A stretch of DNA of 64,000 bases, from contig NZ_KB849763.1 of the NCBI RefSeq assembly GCF_000369005.1, positions 248,001 through 312,000 of the forward strand. Reading direction: 5' to 3'. Made by a program: the position numbers and the translations under genes. The notes under the pieces were generated by a model. That model was not told the DNA's origin and searched no databases. It saw only the letters and a list, made by a program, of their open reading frames with translations. The stretch comes from Acinetobacter beijerinckii CIP 110307. GTDB taxonomy: Bacteria; Pseudomonadota; Gammaproteobacteria; Pseudomonadales; Moraxellaceae. Below are positions 9,764 to 19,065 of the stretch, piece by piece (the first letter of the stretch is position 1; each line of letters starts with the position of its first letter).

Positions 9764-9779
9764 CGGACAAAAATGTCCG
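9764..9779. promoter_or_regulatory. Candidate TetR-family operator
   Basis: A perfect inverted repeat, CGGACA-AAAA-TGTCCG, lies 36 bases upstream of the TetR-type gene. Short, near-perfect palindromes directly before a TetR gene are usually its autoregulatory operator. Which protein binds is inference. Confidence 0.55.
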
Positions 9780-9815
9780 TTAAATATCATTTAAGTTCCT
9801 TAATCCTTTGCATCT

Positions 9816-10364
9816 ATGATCAAACGTCAGCAATTGGCAGCACATAATCGTGATGAATTACTCAATGCAGCGGAAGAAATCTTTCGCAAGCAAGGCGTTC
9901 ATGTACCTTTACAAGCCATTATTGATCATGCAGGTGTGGGGCGAGCAACCTTTTACCGTAACTTCGCAGATCGGAAGGCTTTAATTGCTGCATTACTCGA
10001 AAGAGCGATCACCCGTTTAGAGCAAAGGGCTGAGGCTTTACTTGAATTTAATGATGGTTTTATTCGCTTAATTGAAGGACATATCGAACAACTCCCCCAT
10101 TTGGTCGTACTGATTGATTACTGGCGTATCATTGATCGCGAAGACCCAATCATGCTAAACATTTATGAGCGACGAGATAAAGCATTACAACCTTTAATTG
10201 ATAAAGCGATAGAACATCAATTGTGTCGCGCTGATCTGACACCACAAGATTTTGGCATGATTACTGCAATTTTAGGCTCTTCATTTCAAGGACACCATGC
10301 TTCTGATCAAGTTCGACTCGCAAAACGTGCAATAGAATTATTATTAAACGGCATTAAAATTTAG
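9816..10364 (+). CDS. TetR/AcrR family transcriptional regulator
   Basis: A 182-residue regulator with an N-terminal TetR helix-turn-helix (about residues 28-50, ending ATFYRNFADRKAL) and a C-terminal ligand domain. It is followed 13 bases later by an MFS pump and an HlyD-type adaptor on the same strand, so it very probably represses this efflux cassette in response to a pump substrate. The palindrome at 9764-9779 is a plausible operator. Confidence 0.88.
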   Translation: MIKRQQLAAHNRDELLNAAEEIFRKQGVHVPLQAIIDHAGVGRATFYRNFADRKALIAALLERAITRLEQRAEALLEFNDGFIRLIEGHIEQLPHLVVLIDYWRIIDREDPIMLNIYERRDKALQPLIDKAIEHQLCRADLTPQDFGMITAILGSSFQGHHASDQVRLAKRAIELLLNGIKI

Positions 10365-10377
10365 TTCGAGGAATAAT

Positions 10378-12024
10378 ATGGATAACAGCCCTCGCTATCT
10401 TGAAACTCCACCCGATTGGTCAGCCGATGAACGTCCTACGCTTCCCGGTTCACCAGCAGCAATTGCTCATGCAAAGCCAAAACGTATTGCTTATTTTACT
10501 ATTGGGCTGTTTATATGTATTGCTGCAAGTTTAAGCAATGGTTTTATCATCGCTAATTTACCGATTTTCCAAGGTGAATATGGACTTACACCATCACAAG
10601 CTGCTTGGTTACCCGCCGCCTATGTGATGGCAAATGTCAGTTCAAATTTAATTCTGTTTAAAGCTCGACAGCAATATGGCTTACGTCTATTTTCAGAAAT
10701 TGGCTTATTAGTTTTCATTGCTGTATTGATCTTACACATCTTTGTCAAAACCTATGAAATGGCTTTATTTGTGCGTTTTATTGCAGGTTTAGCCGCCGCG
10801 CCTCTCAGCTCGTTAGGTATGTATTACACCATGCAAGCTTTTGGTAAAGCAGATATGGCAAAAGGGATTTATCTAGCATTCGGTTTTCAGCAACTCGGTT
10901 TGCCTTTGGCTTGGATTATCTCACCATTTCTACTGAGCGCGAATCAATGGGATGTGATTTATACATTTGAACTAGGTTTGGCAATTTGTTGTTTTGCAAT
11001 GGTGGTGGCATTAAAACTGCCTCGAAGTATGCGTCTCGCTGTTTTTGAGAAACAAGACTTTTTTACTTTTGCGCTACTCGCTCCGGGTTTCGCCTGTCTA
11101 TGTATCGTGTTAACACAAGGTCCTATTCATTGGTGGTTTGATAGCCCTTGGCTGGCTTATACCTTAATTATCGGCTTTTGTTTAATTGTATTGGGTTTAA
11201 CCTATGAACATTACCGAACCAATCCCCTGATTATGACTCGTTGGCTCGCCGCAGGTGACTTACTCAGCTTTGTAGTGAGCGCTTTTGCTCTGAGACTATT
11301 AATGTCAGAACAAAGTTATGCTGCTGTCAATTTTTTAAAAACAGTCGGTATGGGTCCTGATCAATTTGTTCCATTGTATGTGGTTATTTTCTGTGGAACG
11401 ATTTCAGGTTGTGTATTCAGTGCTTTAACCTTTCATCGTGAACGATTGATTTTAAATTTATTTCTTGCAGAAATTTTAATTCTGATCGCCTGTGCTTTGG
11501 ATTATCACTTAAGCAGTGATGTACGACCTGCCAATTTTTATCGTAGTCAATTCTTGGTGAGTTTTGCAGGTGGCGTATTTATTGGTCCACTGTTATTGAT
11601 GGGTTTTATGCGTACCTTACAACGTGGTCCTCAATATGTTGTGACCTTTATTGTATTGTTCTCAGCCACACAAAACTTTGGTGGTTTAGTCGGTTCATCA
11701 TTTTTTAATACCTACCAACAACGCCAAACTTATGATTATAAAGTTGAGATTAATAGTCATCTCAACCCTACAGATCCGTTGGTTGCACAGCGTTTGCAAG
11801 CCTATCAACGAAGTGCAATGCTCAGTAGCAATGATCCTGTTTTACAAAACAATCAAGCCTTACAGAATTTGAATAAAGTGGTGATGCGTGAAGCCCAAGT
11901 GCGTGCCTATAACGATGTGATTGTACTCAATGGCATCTTTGCCGTTGTTTTACTGTTATGGGGCCTATTTAAATATGCGCGTAATCAGTATAAAACGCGA
12001 AAAAACCTGCAAACAGCAAGTTAA
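10378..12024 (+). CDS. MFS drug-efflux transporter, DHA2-like
   Basis: A 548-residue inner-membrane transporter with about 14 hydrophobic segments, the size and layout of the DHA2 (EmrB-like) drug:proton antiporters. The N-terminal ~40 residues are polar. A 70-residue hydrophilic stretch (from about residue 450) precedes the last helix, which is longer than usual for the family. It is in one unit with the TetR gene before it and the HlyD adaptor 12 bases after it, matching an Emr-type pump. No outer-membrane channel gene is nearby. Confidence 0.86.
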   Translation: MDNSPRYLETPPDWSADERPTLPGSPAAIAHAKPKRIAYFTIGLFICIAASLSNGFIIANLPIFQGEYGLTPSQAAWLPAAYVMANVSSNLILFKARQQYGLRLFSEIGLLVFIAVLILHIFVKTYEMALFVRFIAGLAAAPLSSLGMYYTMQAFGKADMAKGIYLAFGFQQLGLPLAWIISPFLLSANQWDVIYTFELGLAICCFAMVVALKLPRSMRLAVFEKQDFFTFALLAPGFACLCIVLTQGPIHWWFDSPWLAYTLIIGFCLIVLGLTYEHYRTNPLIMTRWLAAGDLLSFVVSAFALRLLMSEQSYAAVNFLKTVGMGPDQFVPLYVVIFCGTISGCVFSALTFHRERLILNLFLAEILILIACALDYHLSSDVRPANFYRSQFLVSFAGGVFIGPLLLMGFMRTLQRGPQYVVTFIVLFSATQNFGGLVGSSFFNTYQQRQTYDYKVEINSHLNPTDPLVAQRLQAYQRSAMLSSNDPVLQNNQALQNLNKVVMREAQVRAYNDVIVLNGIFAVVLLLWGLFKYARNQYKTRKNLQTAS

Positions 12025-12054
12025 CTTTCATCGTATTTGATTGAGAAAGAGATT

Positions 12055-13218
12055 ATGTCTGAACAAGAAAATTCTGAAAAGAATAAAGCTGAAAAGACTG
12101 AGCAGAATATCAATGCTCAGACTGAAAAAGCGCCCGAATCTGTGCCGAAAATGCCACCACCGCCCCCACCTACAACCAGCAAATTGATTAAAACCAAACG
12201 CTCAACCTTATGGTGGATGCTTTTAGTTCTAATCGTGGGCGTTACGATTATTTTATGGGCGTGGCGGATTGGTCCGTTTCATACGGCGATTGAACAAACT
12301 GACAATAGTTACGTGAAAGGAAAAACTACTATTCTTTCCTCACAGATTAACGGCTATATCAAAGATGTTTTAGTCAAAGACTTTGATCAGGTCAAACAAG
12401 GCCAAGCCTTGATGCATATTGACGCGACTACCTATGATCAAAAAGTCACGCAGGCAGTTTCAGGCGTCGATCAAGCAGAAAATAGTCTAGCCAATCAAAC
12501 TCAAGCGATTGCTCAGCGTCAAGCAGATGTTGTCGCTGCACAAGCCAAAATTGATCAAGTCAAAGCACAATATGATTTATCAGTCGCACAACTCAAACGC
12601 TATCAGCAACTTGGAGATAGTGGCGCCGCCTCAAAATCTGAACAGGACAAGGCTACTGCGGATGCGCAAAATAATCTAGCTTTGCTTAAACAAGCGCAGG
12701 CGAATATCCTCGTGGCGCAAGAAGCATTAAAAACGGCACAAGTCGCGCAAGCTGGACTAAAAGCACAAGTGAATAGCGCACAAGCGCAATTAGATCAAGC
12801 CAATACCACAAAGGATTACAGCACGATTGTTGCACCGTTAGATGGACAACTGGGTGAGGTCAATCCACGAGTAGGTCAATACGTGGCGGCAGGAACACAA
12901 TTATTGTATTTAATCCCGAAACAAACATGGGTGATTGCAAACTTTAAAGAAACGCAAATTGCCAATATGAAAATTGGGCAAAAAGCGTATTTTACTGTGG
13001 ATGCCATGAATCATCAGAAATTCACAGGGCATGTTGAGCAAATTTCCCCTGCAGCAGGTTCCGAATTTAGTGTACTAAAACCTGATAATGCCACAGGTAA
13101 CTTTACTAAAGTGGTGCAACGGATAGCAGTACGGATTGCGATAGATCCAAACCAAAAAGGCATCGAAAATTTACGTCCGGGTATGTCCGTGATTAGCTCT
13201 GTAGATACCGACTCTTAA
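12055..13218 (+). CDS. HlyD/EmrA-type membrane fusion protein
   Basis: A 387-residue periplasmic adaptor for the preceding MFS pump. A polar, Pro-rich cytosolic tail with PPPPPP is followed by one membrane helix (about residues 50-70). Then come the lipoyl-like half TDNSYVKGKTTIL, a long alpha-helical hairpin rich in Ala and Gln, the second lipoyl half DYSTIVAPLDGQLGEV, and a beta-barrel region. I chose ATG at 12055 because GAGAAAGAG lies just upstream; a TTG at 12037 is in frame. Confidence 0.88.
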   Translation: MSEQENSEKNKAEKTEQNINAQTEKAPESVPKMPPPPPPTTSKLIKTKRSTLWWMLLVLIVGVTIILWAWRIGPFHTAIEQTDNSYVKGKTTILSSQINGYIKDVLVKDFDQVKQGQALMHIDATTYDQKVTQAVSGVDQAENSLANQTQAIAQRQADVVAAQAKIDQVKAQYDLSVAQLKRYQQLGDSGAASKSEQDKATADAQNNLALLKQAQANILVAQEALKTAQVAQAGLKAQVNSAQAQLDQANTTKDYSTIVAPLDGQLGEVNPRVGQYVAAGTQLLYLIPKQTWVIANFKETQIANMKIGQKAYFTVDAMNHQKFTGHVEQISPAAGSEFSVLKPDNATGNFTKVVQRIAVRIAIDPNQKGIENLRPGMSVISSVDTDS

Positions 13219-13284
13219 TGCAGTACTGACATTCTCAATCAAATACATTTACAATGTGATCAAATCCAATTCCAGTTTATTCAA

Positions 13285-14151
13285 ATGTTTGATCACATCG
13301 CTTTTCCAACACCTTATCAAACATTAGAAATTCCCTTTCCTGTGCAATTGACGGTGAAACGTCTTGATCTCATTCACCCTCAGATTTCAGGGAATAAATT
13401 TTTTAAACTGAAATACAATCTACTCGAAGCTAAGCAACAAAATTTAAATCAAGTACTGACTTTTGGCGGGGCTTACTCTAATCACATCGCTGCAACAGCA
13501 TATGCAGCACATTATTTTGGCTTCCAAAGTATTGGCATTATTCGGGGTGAAGAGTTAGCTAAACAAGCATTCAATCCAACCCTGAAAACCGCACAAGATT
13601 TTGATATGCAACTGCATTTTGTTAGTCGAGCTGAATATCGACTTCGCTACGAACTTGAGTATTTACAACAATTAAAACAGCGTTATCCAAATACTTTGAC
13701 TATTCCAGAAGGCGGAACTAATGAACTTGCAATACAAGGGACAAAAGAGATTCTGTCTGCTGATGATCAAGAAAATTATGATGTGATTTGTTGTGCTGTA
13801 GGCACAGGTGGCACGATTGCAGGGATCATCGAAAGTAGTTCAGACCAGCAACATATTTTAGGTTTTTCGGCACTTAAAGGTGATTTTCTTAAACAGGATA
13901 TTCAAAAGTGGACCAATAAAACCAACTGGTCTTTAACCGATGCCTATTGTTGTGGTGGTTATGCCAAAACGAATTCTAAACTGTTGCAATTTATGCAGCA
14001 TTTCGAACAACAATATGCTGTTCCACTAGAGCAAATCTATACAGCTAAGATGATGATGGGACTATTTGATTTAATTCAACAAGGGCACTTCCCTGTGAAC
14101 GCGAGAATCTTAGCGATTCATACAGGTGGGCTACAAGGACGCATAAAATAA
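13285..14151 (+). CDS. PLP-dependent enzyme, ACC deaminase / D-cysteine desulfhydrase family
   Basis: A 288-residue fold-type II PLP enzyme. The segment SGNKFFKLKYN holds the candidate PLP-binding lysine, followed by GGAYSNHIAA, the usual substrate/PLP motif, and the phosphate-binding loop GTGGTIAG. It is shorter than typical ACC deaminases (about 335 residues), which points to the broader D-cysteine desulfhydrase-like group. The exact reaction is not decided by sequence. Confidence 0.83.
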   Translation: MFDHIAFPTPYQTLEIPFPVQLTVKRLDLIHPQISGNKFFKLKYNLLEAKQQNLNQVLTFGGAYSNHIAATAYAAHYFGFQSIGIIRGEELAKQAFNPTLKTAQDFDMQLHFVSRAEYRLRYELEYLQQLKQRYPNTLTIPEGGTNELAIQGTKEILSADDQENYDVICCAVGTGGTIAGIIESSSDQQHILGFSALKGDFLKQDIQKWTNKTNWSLTDAYCCGGYAKTNSKLLQFMQHFEQQYAVPLEQIYTAKMMMGLFDLIQQGHFPVNARILAIHTGGLQGRIK

Positions 14152-14173
14152 AAGTCACCCTGAAGTGACTTTT
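14150..14173. terminator. Bidirectional intrinsic terminator
   Basis: A 9-bp perfect stem, AAAAGTCAC (14150-14158) with GTGACTTTT (14165-14173), and a six-base loop. It overlaps the end of the PLP-enzyme gene and sits 20 bases before the convergent gene's stop. Confidence 0.85.
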
Positions 14174-14193
14174 GATCTATTGATTCTCGCTAC

Positions 14194-14559
14194 TTAAAAC
14201 CATCCATCACCGATTGGTTTATTGTCCATAAACACCACAAGACCTTTTACGATGCGATAAATAAACCAAATCGACACTGCAAACAAGATTGGAATGCCGA
14301 TGAGGACAAATGACAAGATGAAACCAATCACAGCACCGATTAGCGTGAACCAAAAGGTTTTGATTTGCCATTCAAAATGACTCGCCAACCACGTACCTTG
14401 TACTTCATTACGTTTCATGTAATTCATGATGACAGCCGCAATACTGGTCAAACCTACAAAAATACTGGCTGCATATAAACCATATGCAATTAGCGTATAT
14501 TGTCTCATTTGGTCTTGGTTGTTGGGCTGAATTTCTTTTGAGAATGTATTATCGTTCAT
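14194..14559 (-). CDS. DUF4870-like small membrane protein
   Basis: A 121-residue inner-membrane protein with three hydrophobic helices. The stretch MNYMKRNEVQGTWLASHFEW, followed by QIKTFW and a Gly/Ile-rich helix, is typical of a widespread family annotated as DUF4870-like. Its role is unknown. The start is ATG at 14559, next to a very strong GAGGGGA ribosome site; the in-frame lead from 14613 is not credible. Confidence 0.8.
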   Translation of the reverse strand: MNDNTFSKEIQPNNQDQMRQYTLIAYGLYAASIFVGLTSIAAVIMNYMKRNEVQGTWLASHFEWQIKTFWFTLIGAVIGFILSFVLIGIPILFAVSIWFIYRIVKGLVVFMDNKPIGDGWF

Positions 14560-14692
14560 TATTTTCCCCTCTATAGAACTCAACTTTATAGCATGCCTTG
14601 ATTTTAAAGGCATATTTTTTAATCAAACAATCGACGTACTCAAAAGGCTTTAAATCTTCTATAATTGCCCGCTTTTCGTATTCTATCGAGTA

Positions 14693-15895
14693 ATGCTCAT
14701 GGTTCATCAAGTTGATGTGGTTGTTTTAGGTGCAGGTGCATCGGGCTTGATGTTGGCTGCTGAGGCAGGCAAACGTGGACGTTCAGTCGTCATACTTGAA
14801 AAAGCCAATAAAGTCGGTAAAAAAATTCTGATGTCAGGTGGTGGTAAATGCAACTTCACTAATTTAGAGGTGGAGCCTTCCAACTATCTTTCAGAAAATT
14901 CTCATTTTGTGATTTCAGCCTTAACTCGTTATACCAATTGGGACTTTATTGGTTTAGTCTGTGAATATGGCATCGAATACGAAGAACGTAAACACGGTCA
15001 GCTGTTCACCGTGAAAGGCTCCAAAGAAATTCTGGAATTATTACTTTCAGAATGTAGCAAATCAAAGCACGTTGAAATTCAAACACACTGCGAAGTTGAA
15101 CACGTAAAAAATAAAGCAGATTCAGGTTTTATTATTGAAACCAACCAAGGCACGTATCACTGTGAATCATTAGTGGTTGCTACAGGTGGTTTATCGATTC
15201 CAACATTAGGTGGTTCAGGTTTTGGCTATGAACTGGCGAAACAGTTTGGACATCATGTATTCCCAACCCGCGCTGGTCTTGTACCTTTTACTTTTTCAGA
15301 TCAATTTAAAGAGGTGACCACTCGTTTAAGTGGTAATGCATTAGATGCAACTTTGGTCAACGATCGACATCAATTTACTGAAGCACTTTTATTTACCCAC
15401 CGCGGTTTAAGTGGTCCAAGTTCCTTACAACTATCTAATTACTGGCATGTCGGTGAAAGTTTTAAAATCAACTTCTTCCCAAGCCAAGATTTTGAGCAAT
15501 TTTTTAAAGAGAAAAAAAAATCACAACCTAAAGTTCTACTTAGAACTTTGCTTAGTGAATTTACTGCCAAAAGTATTGTTATTGAATTACAGCAATTGAT
15601 TTGGGCAGATCACAGTGAAACTGCTATTGGCAATATTAGCGATGCTCAACTAGAGCATATTGCGGCGCAATTACATGCTTATACTGTCAAACCATCAGGA
15701 ACAGAAGGTTATCGAACTGCTGAAGTCACCCTCGGTGGTGTAGATACCAGTGAAGTCTCCTCCAAAACAATGGAAAGTAAAAAGCAAAAAGGCTTGTACT
15801 TTATTGGAGAAGTACTCGATGTCACAGGGCATCTTGGCGGATATAACTTTCAATGGGCATGGGCATCAGCTCAAGCCGCAGCTCAATTTGTCTGA
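14693..15895 (+). CDS. NAD(P)/FAD-dependent oxidoreductase, HI0933/BaiN (YhiN) family
   Basis: A 400-residue flavoprotein. The Rossmann FAD motif GAGASG is at residues 13-18, followed by an acidic strand end (ILEKA) and the family marker KKILMSGGGKCNFTN. A second dinucleotide motif, ATGGLSIPTLGGSGFGYE, lies near residue 170 and the C-terminal LGGYNFQWAWASA closes the fold. The family is described as aminoacetone-, bile-acid- or redox-related oxidoreductases, but the physiological substrate is not settled. A TATAAT box at 14660-14665 could be its -10 element. Confidence 0.88.
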   Translation: MLMVHQVDVVVLGAGASGLMLAAEAGKRGRSVVILEKANKVGKKILMSGGGKCNFTNLEVEPSNYLSENSHFVISALTRYTNWDFIGLVCEYGIEYEERKHGQLFTVKGSKEILELLLSECSKSKHVEIQTHCEVEHVKNKADSGFIIETNQGTYHCESLVVATGGLSIPTLGGSGFGYELAKQFGHHVFPTRAGLVPFTFSDQFKEVTTRLSGNALDATLVNDRHQFTEALLFTHRGLSGPSSLQLSNYWHVGESFKINFFPSQDFEQFFKEKKKSQPKVLLRTLLSEFTAKSIVIELQQLIWADHSETAIGNISDAQLEHIAAQLHAYTVKPSGTEGYRTAEVTLGGVDTSEVSSKTMESKKQKGLYFIGEVLDVTGHLGGYNFQWAWASAQAAAQFV

Positions 15896-15938
15896 GATGA
15901 TTTAAACTCAATATCCGTTGAAATCTATGCAACAACTT

Positions 15939-16121
15939 TTATTTGTGTTTGATTTCTGAAGAGTTCGCCGCCTCTGTATCGGATATTTTTTGAGTACTTT
16001 TAAGAGGCTCCTCTTTGGAAGAGTTCGATTTAGCAACGACAAATTTATAAGCACTCGCTAAGAACCCAACAGTTATACCTGCAATAATAATAGGTGCGAA
16101 TACTCGATTTGGCCTCTTCAT
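15939..16121 (-). CDS. Small single-pass membrane protein
   Basis: A 60-residue protein with a basic N-terminus, one hydrophobic helix (about residues 8-30) and a polar, Ser/Lys/Glu-rich tail. The AGGAGA ribosome site seven bases before ATG at 16121 argues that it is real. It carries no recognisable domain. Confidence 0.55.
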   Translation of the reverse strand: MKRPNRVFAPIIIAGITVGFLASAYKFVVAKSNSSKEEPLKSTQKISDTEAANSSEIKHK

Positions 16122-16278
16122 TTCATTCTCCTATCGACTTTTTATTTAGAGACTATTGATAATTTAGATATAAATGAATTGCTTTTGAGGTCATTTTTTC
16201 AGTAAAAGCATTGAGCTTGGCTTAAAAATGCGCACTACAGTCCCACAATTAATGACAATAGTATTGATACAAACAAAA

Positions 16279-16302
16279 CGACCACTCTACTTAGAGTGGT
16301 CG
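16279..16302 (-). terminator. Intrinsic terminator of the mechanosensitive channel gene
   Basis: A 10-bp perfect stem, CGACCACTCT (16279-16288) with its complement at 16293-16302, and a four-base loop. On the minus strand it is followed by TTTTGTTT. It lies about 30 bases past the channel gene's stop. Confidence 0.85.
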
Positions 16303-16333
16303 AATTGCTCAAAAAAATCAAAGATTATTTTGA

Positions 16334-17932
16334 CTATTCATCCGAATACGGTGGAGATGGTGGCGTCGGATTAACTGTATTGGTTGGGGTTGGTGATGTT
16401 GGATTGATAGGAGCCGAAGTGGTCGTTTCAGTTTTATGTAATGGATTTGGTTGTTTAGCTTCAGTTTTTGCTTTATCTAACAAATCTGTAAGTAAACGTT
16501 CAGCAGGCTGACGTCCGCCTAGACCAAATGCCAACGCAAATGCGACGGCTACAGAACCCAGAGTTAAACCAAATGCAAGATTAACAATCGAGTCCGCAAT
16601 ACCCATTGCTTTGAGACCCATCGCAATCACTAAACCCATAATTAAAATACGAACGAGATTACCTAACCAGCGTGAACTGTTATATTCACCACGCTGAACT
16701 ACATTGGCAACCACATTAGCCAGCCAGAAGCCGATTACTAAGATTACAGCACCTAACAGGATGTCTGCACCGAATTGAATAAACATCGCAATCAATACGC
16801 TGACTTGTTCCAAACCAAGTCGATTCGCTGCTTCGGAAACCGCAAAGAGCATTGTAAAGAATACGATCAAGTAACCGATAATGTCAGAAACGCGCGTTTG
16901 ACCAAGGAAGCGTTGCAGATCAAGCTTCATTGGTACTTCGTCTACGCCTGCACCTGAAATTAACTCAGCCACCAAACGTCCAACAAATCGTGAGACAATA
17001 TAAGCAACAATCAGGATTAAACCAGCAGCGATAATTTGTGGAATAGCGTGCATGATTTCATTAAGCATTGCCGTAGCTGGTTGTGAAATTGCATCAATAC
17101 CAAGTGCTTCGAATGCCACGATCAAAGTGGTAATGATGATAATCGCAAACACAAATGAACCTAAGAATTTAGAAACATTTGAATTTTTGAATAAACCCAC
17201 TTTTTCTGCTTGAGCTTGTAAACCTAAACTATTACTTAAACCTTCAACAATACCGCGAACAATTTTTGCAAGAATATAGCCCACAAAAATGATCACACCG
17301 GTGATGAATAGATTTGGTAAATAAGCAATCGCTTCATTCACCATATTCTGTACAGGAATTAATAGTCCAGTTAAGCCTAGAATTGATAAAACGATTGGCA
17401 AGAAAAGTAATAGAACTAACCAATAAATAATCTCGGCAATATTAGAGCTAACAGAACTAACGCCAACTTCATTGCTCAGCTTTTCATCTAACTCAGTTCT
17501 TGCTAAAACATTGGTCAAGCCCGCTCGAACTAAACGCGCAATAATCCAACCGATGAATCCAACAGCAACTGCGGCTAATAAGTTCGGAATATAAGCCAGT
17601 ACACGACCGACCATATTACTAAATGGATCACTCACACCACTGATATTTAAAACGTTTAATGCGCCAACAACAGCAAGAATCATTACAAACCAAAAAACCA
17701 GCTTCGAGACTAGATTTTCAATATTGGGTGTTCGACCTGTTGCAGAAGATAATCTATGGTTGGTATCAAGTTTTTGCAGTAATTTTTTTACTCCAGCAGC
17801 CACAATTAAAGCAATAATCCAACCTAATAAAAGGATGACAATTGCAGCAAGAATTGGCTGAAACTGATCCCAATAATACATCGCGTCAAACCCTCCTCTT
17901 TGGGAGGGATCACTAAAAAACTCATTCATCAT
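16334..17932 (-). CDS. Mechanosensitive ion channel protein with repeated TM-helix domains
   Basis: A 532-residue inner-membrane protein containing several copies of the conserved TM_helix unit (hydrophobic helix, then P-x-(L/I)-(L/I/F)-(A/V/T) turns such as IPNLLAAVAVGFIGW and LPNLFITGVIIFVGY). They are followed by an MscS-like pore segment near residues 455-495 (GLTLGSVAVAFALAFGLGG). This matches the family often annotated as CmpX/MscS-like. The last ~40 residues form a Thr/Pro/Asn-rich tail. It probably releases turgor on osmotic downshock; that is inferred from the family. The ATG at 17932 has an AAGGA site. Confidence 0.85.
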   Translation of the reverse strand: MMNEFFSDPSQRGGFDAMYYWDQFQPILAAIVILLLGWIIALIVAAGVKKLLQKLDTNHRLSSATGRTPNIENLVSKLVFWFVMILAVVGALNVLNISGVSDPFSNMVGRVLAYIPNLLAAVAVGFIGWIIARLVRAGLTNVLARTELDEKLSNEVGVSSVSSNIAEIIYWLVLLLFLPIVLSILGLTGLLIPVQNMVNEAIAYLPNLFITGVIIFVGYILAKIVRGIVEGLSNSLGLQAQAEKVGLFKNSNVSKFLGSFVFAIIIITTLIVAFEALGIDAISQPATAMLNEIMHAIPQIIAAGLILIVAYIVSRFVGRLVAELISGAGVDEVPMKLDLQRFLGQTRVSDIIGYLIVFFTMLFAVSEAANRLGLEQVSVLIAMFIQFGADILLGAVILVIGFWLANVVANVVQRGEYNSSRWLGNLVRILIMGLVIAMGLKAMGIADSIVNLAFGLTLGSVAVAFALAFGLGGRQPAERLLTDLLDKAKTEAKQPNPLHKTETTTSAPINPTSPTPTNTVNPTPPSPPYSDE

Positions 17933-18090
17933 TGTTATCCTTATATTGTGTTTTTAACTCTTGATAAAACCACTTATGATTTATCTATAAATAAAAATTA
18001 ATTTATAGGTGCTCCAACCTTAATTTCTGTATTTTTTTCAATCAATAAATGGCATCACTAATACAACAAAAATTACTCATAATTTTGCAA

Positions 18091-18122
18091 AAAAGCCCAC
18101 CAGTTCACACCAATGGGCTTTT
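18091..18122 (-). terminator. Likely intrinsic terminator
   Basis: The 9-bp stem AAAAGCCCA (18091-18099) pairs with TGGGCTTTT (18114-18122) across a 14-base loop. It is placed downstream of the small gene that ends at 18151. Confidence 0.75.
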
Positions 18123-18150
18123 AAAAACGAATATTGGTCTTAAAAGGTGT

Positions 18151-18351
18151 CTATGCATCCAAAAGTACCGACTGCAAATTAAGCATAACTGCTTGAGCAG
18201 CAGGATTAGCTGAATGATCAGCCACCATGTATACAAGTAACGCAACGAGAAATATCCCAACGATAATTAACATATAAACTGGAAGTTTCCTTTTGCGTGC
18301 AACTTCTTCCTTACTTGCCACGTGAGGTTGTGGCTTACTGAAATCATGCAT
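18151..18351 (-). CDS. Small single-pass membrane protein
   Basis: A 66-residue protein: a polar, basic N-terminus (residues 1-23), one hydrophobic helix (about 24-45) and a short C-terminal stretch. A GAGGG ribosome site lies upstream of ATG at 18351 and a terminator follows the stop. No family is recognised. Confidence 0.6.
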   Translation of the reverse strand: MHDFSKPQPHVASKEEVARKRKLPVYMLIIVGIFLVALLVYMVADHSANPAAQAVMLNLQSVLLDA

Positions 18352-18500
18352 CGTAGCTTGCCCTCATCCTTTTATTTTCTTAGGCTTTTATCTTAACAAT
18401 ACACTGTGTTGCTTTGTGTGAAGAAGCTTCGGACTATCGTTGTTTTGGTTGCAGAACTCTACTATTTATCTTTAGATTTTTTGTTTATTATATAGGCGAT

Positions 18501-18529
18501 TTTAGAATGTGGTAAAAATAAGCTATAAT
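18501..18529 (+). promoter_or_regulatory. Candidate sigma-70 promoter
   Basis: TTTAGA (18501-18506) and a perfect TATAAT (18524-18529) are separated by 17 bases, upstream of the gene starting at 18561. The resulting leader would be only about 25 bases long. Confidence 0.7.
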
Positions 18530-18560
18530 ATGCGCCCTCGCTTCTAAATTGTCCCGCTTT

Positions 18561-18983
18561 ATGTCCTACAGCCAAAAAAGTGTTTCTCTTGAATTAGACA
18601 CTGATGTTACACATCAATGTTTTTTACATCACACACGTGACGAACATTTAATTGGAATTATTGAGTTCAATAAGCCGAGCTACATCTTAAAATGGGGAGA
18701 CTTAGAGTATTTCCGTCGTCGCACTGAAGAGTTTTCAGTCATGCCATTGCCAGATTGTATTAATGCGATGATTGTAGATATTCGTAATGTTCAACCTTTC
18801 TTAGACAACGAAGTACCGATTCTTCCTTGGCGTTTACTTGAAGAAGATTGCCCTGTCAGATTGGTTGTTCCTCAAGATCGATTAGAACATTATATTGGTA
18901 TATTTGAACCGACTTGGTTAAGCACCGATGTGGATACAGCGATTCAAGAAATTCGCGAATTTGTGGATATGTTTGTTCACTAA
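18561..18983 (+). CDS. Uncharacterised soluble protein
   Basis: A 140-residue protein of mixed alpha/beta character with no signal peptide or membrane segment. Its pattern (beta strands around GIIEF, MIVDIRN and VRLVVPQ, alternating with helices) is reminiscent of STAS or STAS-like folds, but I cannot confirm this. The ATG at 18561 is chosen; a TTG at 18549 is in frame. There is a good promoter just upstream but no obvious Shine-Dalgarno sequence. Confidence 0.75.
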   Translation: MSYSQKSVSLELDTDVTHQCFLHHTRDEHLIGIIEFNKPSYILKWGDLEYFRRRTEEFSVMPLPDCINAMIVDIRNVQPFLDNEVPILPWRLLEEDCPVRLVVPQDRLEHYIGIFEPTWLSTDVDTAIQEIREFVDMFVH

Positions 18984-19065
18984 AACATATCCTCCCCGAC
19001 ATACCAGTTCTACATTTTCACTTTTACTGTTTTAGTAACATCTACGAAACGACAATCACTGCTCA

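Noticed and set aside
10378..13218. The MFS-HlyD pair as a complete tripartite efflux system
   Set aside because: No TolC-like outer-membrane gene is adjacent, so only the inner-membrane and adaptor parts can be claimed.
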